From NCBI GenBank assembly GCA_902728285.1, contig CACVBU010000148.1, positions 62,001 through 126,000 on the forward strand: a DNA stretch of 64,000 nt, read 5' to 3'. Of the stretch, positions 60,923 to 64,000 are shown one piece after another. Made by a program: the position numbers and the translations under genes. The DNA is from Clytia hemisphaerica. Its lineage: Eukaryota; Cnidaria; Hydrozoa; Leptothecata; Clytiidae. How positions within the stretch are numbered: position 1 is the first letter of the stretch; each line of letters opens with the position of its first letter. The notes under the pieces are model-generated. The model had not been told where the DNA came from. It worked only from the letters and a program-made list of their open reading frames with translations, and made no database searches.

Positions 60923-61678
60923 CTCATTTCTGCTTTTACCAATACCGTTACATTCTTTATAATTTACTTTAAATTATAAAAGAGATTATAAAAGAGTGTT
61001 TTTCAATGTATCCTTAAATAATAACTACTTTTAAGCCATAATGGGGGTCGGCTGATAAACTTCGTCGACATCAGTTCAACCTGTACTTCGGGAACCAGAG
61101 GTGATGTTAGCGGAGCAAAAGTAAGCAGGGACGGTTGACGCGTACCACATAGCCACTCACCATCTCAGACTGCTGTGTATGGCAGAAGCCAGTTGCCTTC
61201 ACGTGGTCCCCTTGTTTTGGAACCAAATACAGCCGATCTAGAGGAAGAAAGCTCTCCATAAAATAACCCGACTTATAATTATTCGTTACGGGTAGTGTGT
61301 ACTTCCAGTGGCGTTCATCAACAGACAGATGCTTCGGTACCGAAACAACTTGGCTTCGCGGAAGATCATCTCCTGATGATAACGGGAAGGCATATCGCCC
61401 TAACACGTGTGAACCGTATCAGGTGAACAGGTGTGGCGAGCCGCTCACTTCATTCATAGCCATTAGAAAAAGCCCTTGATTCTCAGCCATTAAAACGATC
61501 CGACCCTGTTACAAATGTAACCAATGAGGAGACTATCCTCAACCTTAATCGGCGGAGAAACTCTAATGTTCGACATCGTAAAAATGGCCTCTCAAAACCT
61601 TCAAAGATATTCAAAGTCGCATCATTAAATTAAAGAACACTGCAAACCGACTCGTCCATAGTTGAACTCAATAAACTT

Positions 61679-62140
61679 TTGCATTCACAATCCATGGACA
61701 TTATTTGTATCAAAGAACACAGATTTCTTCATAAACCAACAGACCCTGATATCGTCACTCGCAACATTGGCTCGTTCACACTGTTCACTGCTTCTGCCAA
61801 ACATAACGACCAAGGTGCTGCTATCCACAGTGTTGGTATCGCCATCAACTCTAAACTACTTCCCATTCTTTTATCAGTAAAAAAAATTATAGCGAACGTA
61901 TTGTTATCGCAACTTTCAAAGGAACAACAACAACAACTTTCAAAGGAACAACAGATTTTCTTTACATATTGCAACCGACAAATGGTTTCCAATTTAATCA
62001 TTGGAAACACATCCTTTCAGAAACCTTCGGTGAAACTCTGGACATACAGATCTCCAACAGGCACACTGTCTCAAATCGACTACATCCTCTATCGTAAAAG
62101 ATGGAAAAACAGTGTCGTCGTCCTCCTTCTCAAAATGTGA
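61679..62140 (+). pseudogene. LINE endonuclease remnant
   Basis: DIICIKEHRFLHKPTDPDIV, TLFTASAKHNDQGAAIHSVG and SKLLPILLSVKKI are the N-terminal APE endonuclease motifs (I..QEHR, GVGI). After a small CAACAACAACAACTTTC duplication the frame goes on to LIIGNTSFQKPSVKLWTYRS and PTGTLSQIDYIL, the SQIDYI..R core. Later parts are broken. Confidence 0.82.
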
Positions 62141-62747
62141 ATAACTAAGGTAATATCTACCTAGTGACTAAAATCTCTCCAACCACCTGGATAAATCTAT
62201 GAAAACCCAGTTCGATAAAATTCCAAGGAACCAACAAACTTACTCTTCGTTTGTCAAAATTGCCAACAAAATTCGTTCTCAACTTCTCCCCAAAAGAGAT
62301 CGTCCTCTTCAGACAAACTCTGCAGACGAAAGCTCGGAAAGCCACTCTAAGAGCGTCAACCAGGGCTATTCAAACAGCTCAAATCAACCTTAGGAACGCT
62401 TACGACCGATCTGAAATGCTTGTATAAATAACATCTTGAAATCATTTGAAGACCCTGCATCATTATCTTCAGTAAAACAAGCATGGGATCTTTAAAAACC
62501 TTCGAATTCGGAACCTCAAAATCAGACTGCTTCTAATCTTATAAGTAAAATTTTTGATGATTGGAATGAAATACCATCTGACTTATTTTCAAAAGAAGAA
62601 ATAGTCGCTCAACAAATGAAAAACGGAAAAGCCCCTGGCTCCGATGCCCAAGACTAGAGAAAAAACTCGCTCTCAGAAGAATCGTCGAAGAAATGAAAAA
62701 TTTTAAGAAGGAAGCAGTCATTTCATTTATCGATTTTCGAAAAACCT

Positions 62748-63383
62748 TTGAGATTCTTACCGTTACTATCGTTAACGGCATTAAAATCATGTACAGAGAC
62801 ACAACCCTTTCTTTTCGTCATCGTCTTGGATTACGTTCTTCGAACTTCTATTATTTCTAACCATGATTTCACACTAAAATGTCGTCAAAGTCGCCGCCAT
62901 CCAGATGAGCGTCTCTCCGACTTAGATTACGCTGACGATATCACTTTAATCGAGAACGAAATTTTTGCTGCTCAGGAGTTGTTAGCAGCTGTTGAAAATG
63001 CATGTCAAGACGTTGGTCTCTTTCTGAATGCACCAAGAACAAAATACATGCATCTCAATCCATTCTCGGACACATATTTAAATTCCTCTGATGGATCCAA
63101 AATTGAACTGGTCAACGATTTTAAATATCTCGGGAACTTCACTGACAACAACCACGACATGGAAGTACGAATCGGTCAAGCTTGGAGTGCCCTACACTCC
63201 ATCTCTAAGGTTTGGAAAGCCTACATAAAAAAATCTACAAAAGCTAATGTATTTAAAGCTAGCGTAGAATCAATGCTTTTCTACGGATTCGTATCCTGGT
63301 CTCTAAATATCAAGCGAATTAAACGTCTCGATGGAATTTACACTAAAATGTTACGTAGTGTTTACGATATCTCTTGGCGATAA
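62748..63383 (+). pseudogene. LINE reverse transcriptase remnant
   Basis: LDYADDITLIENEIFAAQEL is the catalytic YADD box, followed by GLFLNAPRTKYMHLN, DFKYLGNFTDNNHDMEVRIG, AWSALHSISKVWK and VESMLFYGFVSWSLN...KRLDGIYTKMLR. This is the C-terminal half of an APE-type LINE RT. The upstream fingers are shifted out of frame (62540-62750: LFSKEEIVAQQMKNGKAPG-like text in another frame). Confidence 0.85.
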
Positions 63384-63389
63384 CTTCTG

Positions 63390-64000
63390 ACAATTCAACA
63401 AATATATGGCAATCGTCAGATAAAATAAAATGGAAAGAAGACTTTGTTAATGCTTCACCTCACGGATGAATCAAAGCAAGGCAAGGCAAGGCAATTCATA
63501 ATTGAATCTTCCCTAAATCTATCGAAACAGACTATCAAAATTTTCTGTAATGATATCTCTACCGAAGTGCTACGTGCTACTGAAAGTCTCGGATGTGTGA
63601 AAAACCAAATGGGCTTGGTGAAAACCTTAAAAAACTTTTTTTCGAAAAATGGACAGCAAAGGGTACAAGTATCCGATAACATATGAAAATAACGTTAGTA
63701 TATACAAATGAAGAAAATGATTTCTATTATTGTAGTGTTCAGATTACTGAAAACCCTATTACTGTCGGCAACAGCCTAAAAACCAAGTTCAAGATTCTCC
63801 TAGTGATTTCATTCTTCATAAAACTGGGATCTAAAGAAATATAACTACATTCTAAGGGGATATGAGTACCTAGCAGAAATAAGAGCAAACAAAAGCAAAT
63901 ACAAAGTATAACAAAGCAATATTAACAAATGTCTAAAGACTACATAGTATCAATACGTTATCAATTCAACTAAACTTTTTCTTTTGGCCTCTGGCTCTCG
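63390..64000. other. LINE tail and flanking sequence
   Basis: 63444-63686 is an 80-codon frame in sense with the LINE (SKQGKARQFIIESSLNLSKQ), which may be its C-terminal or 3' part. The rest shows nothing recognisable. The first exon of ZFAND2 is expected beyond 64000. Confidence 0.45.

Larger units (their letters stand above)
61030..63700 (+). mobile_element. Decayed APE-type LINE
   Basis: Endonuclease and reverse transcriptase fragments follow each other in sense order on the plus strand, separated by frameshifts and stops. The 5' edge is uncertain (unrelated GC-richer sequence at 61030-61480 may be its 5' region). Probably in, or upstream of, the ZFAND2 first intron. Confidence 0.75.

Noticed and set aside
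61107-61406. 99-codon minus-strand ORF at the left of the decayed LINE
   Set aside because: Antisense to the LINE and not recognisable; region may be its 5' part. Not enough support for a gene.

Overview
This window looks like a piece of an invertebrate animal nuclear genome. It is AT-rich, its protein-coding genes are split into many short GT-AG exons, and most of the remaining sequence is transposable elements. The element mix (Penelope-like element with a hammerhead ribozyme, USP-like-protease Helitron, restriction-like-endonuclease LINE, dense TA-flanked MITEs) suggests a cnidarian, perhaps a hydrozoan. The organism is an inference; only the metazoan nature is strongly supported.

Two host genes can be rebuilt exon by exon, both on the minus strand. 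LARP1 (La-related protein 1, a translation regulator of TOP mRNAs) starts with an ATG at 35798 and runs left through 15 coding exons to 315. There a GTAAGT donor shows that it continues off the left edge, where the DM15 C-terminus should lie. All exon phases agree and about 708 codons are visible. ZFAND2 (AN1-type zinc finger protein 2, proteasome/ubiquitin-associated, with two ubiquitin-interacting motifs) occupies about 52.4-59.5 kb. Seven exons fit in phase. Its first exon lies to the right of the window and its last few residues are uncertain. ZFAND2 and LARP1 are head-to-tail, separated by about 16.6 kb that is mostly mobile DNA.

Layout: 0.3-35.8 kb is LARP1, with introns holding a 184-bp satellite interrupted by an intact R2-like LINE (1.07-5.8 kb), ~320-bp repeat units (7.2-9.2 kb), a tRNA-derived SINE (10.6 kb), a tandem Penelope-like element junction with a hammerhead ribozyme (18.4-20.6 kb), a 4.9-kb element with 1.1-kb inverted arms (24.5-29.4 kb), LINE fragments and many MITEs. 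35.8-42.3 kb is intergenic and MITE-rich. 42.36-51.16 kb is a Helitron of about 8.8 kb bounded by an imperfect inverted repeat, carrying a cysteine-protease-like N-terminus, a HUH Rep and a PIF1-like helicase; its reading frame is broken by an 8-bp tandem duplication. 52.4-64 kb is ZFAND2, with another long-inverted-repeat element in an intron and a decayed LINE (61-63.7 kb) to the right.

The most interesting points are the USPL1-like protease domain fused to the Helitron Rep-helicase, the clean target duplication of the R2-like LINE inside a satellite monomer, the hammerhead plus PHD/coiled-coil ORF1 of the Penelope-like tandem, and two unclassified inverted-repeat families (TA-flanked GTC[C/G]GGGAGC ends; CAGGGGG ends with 7-bp duplications).
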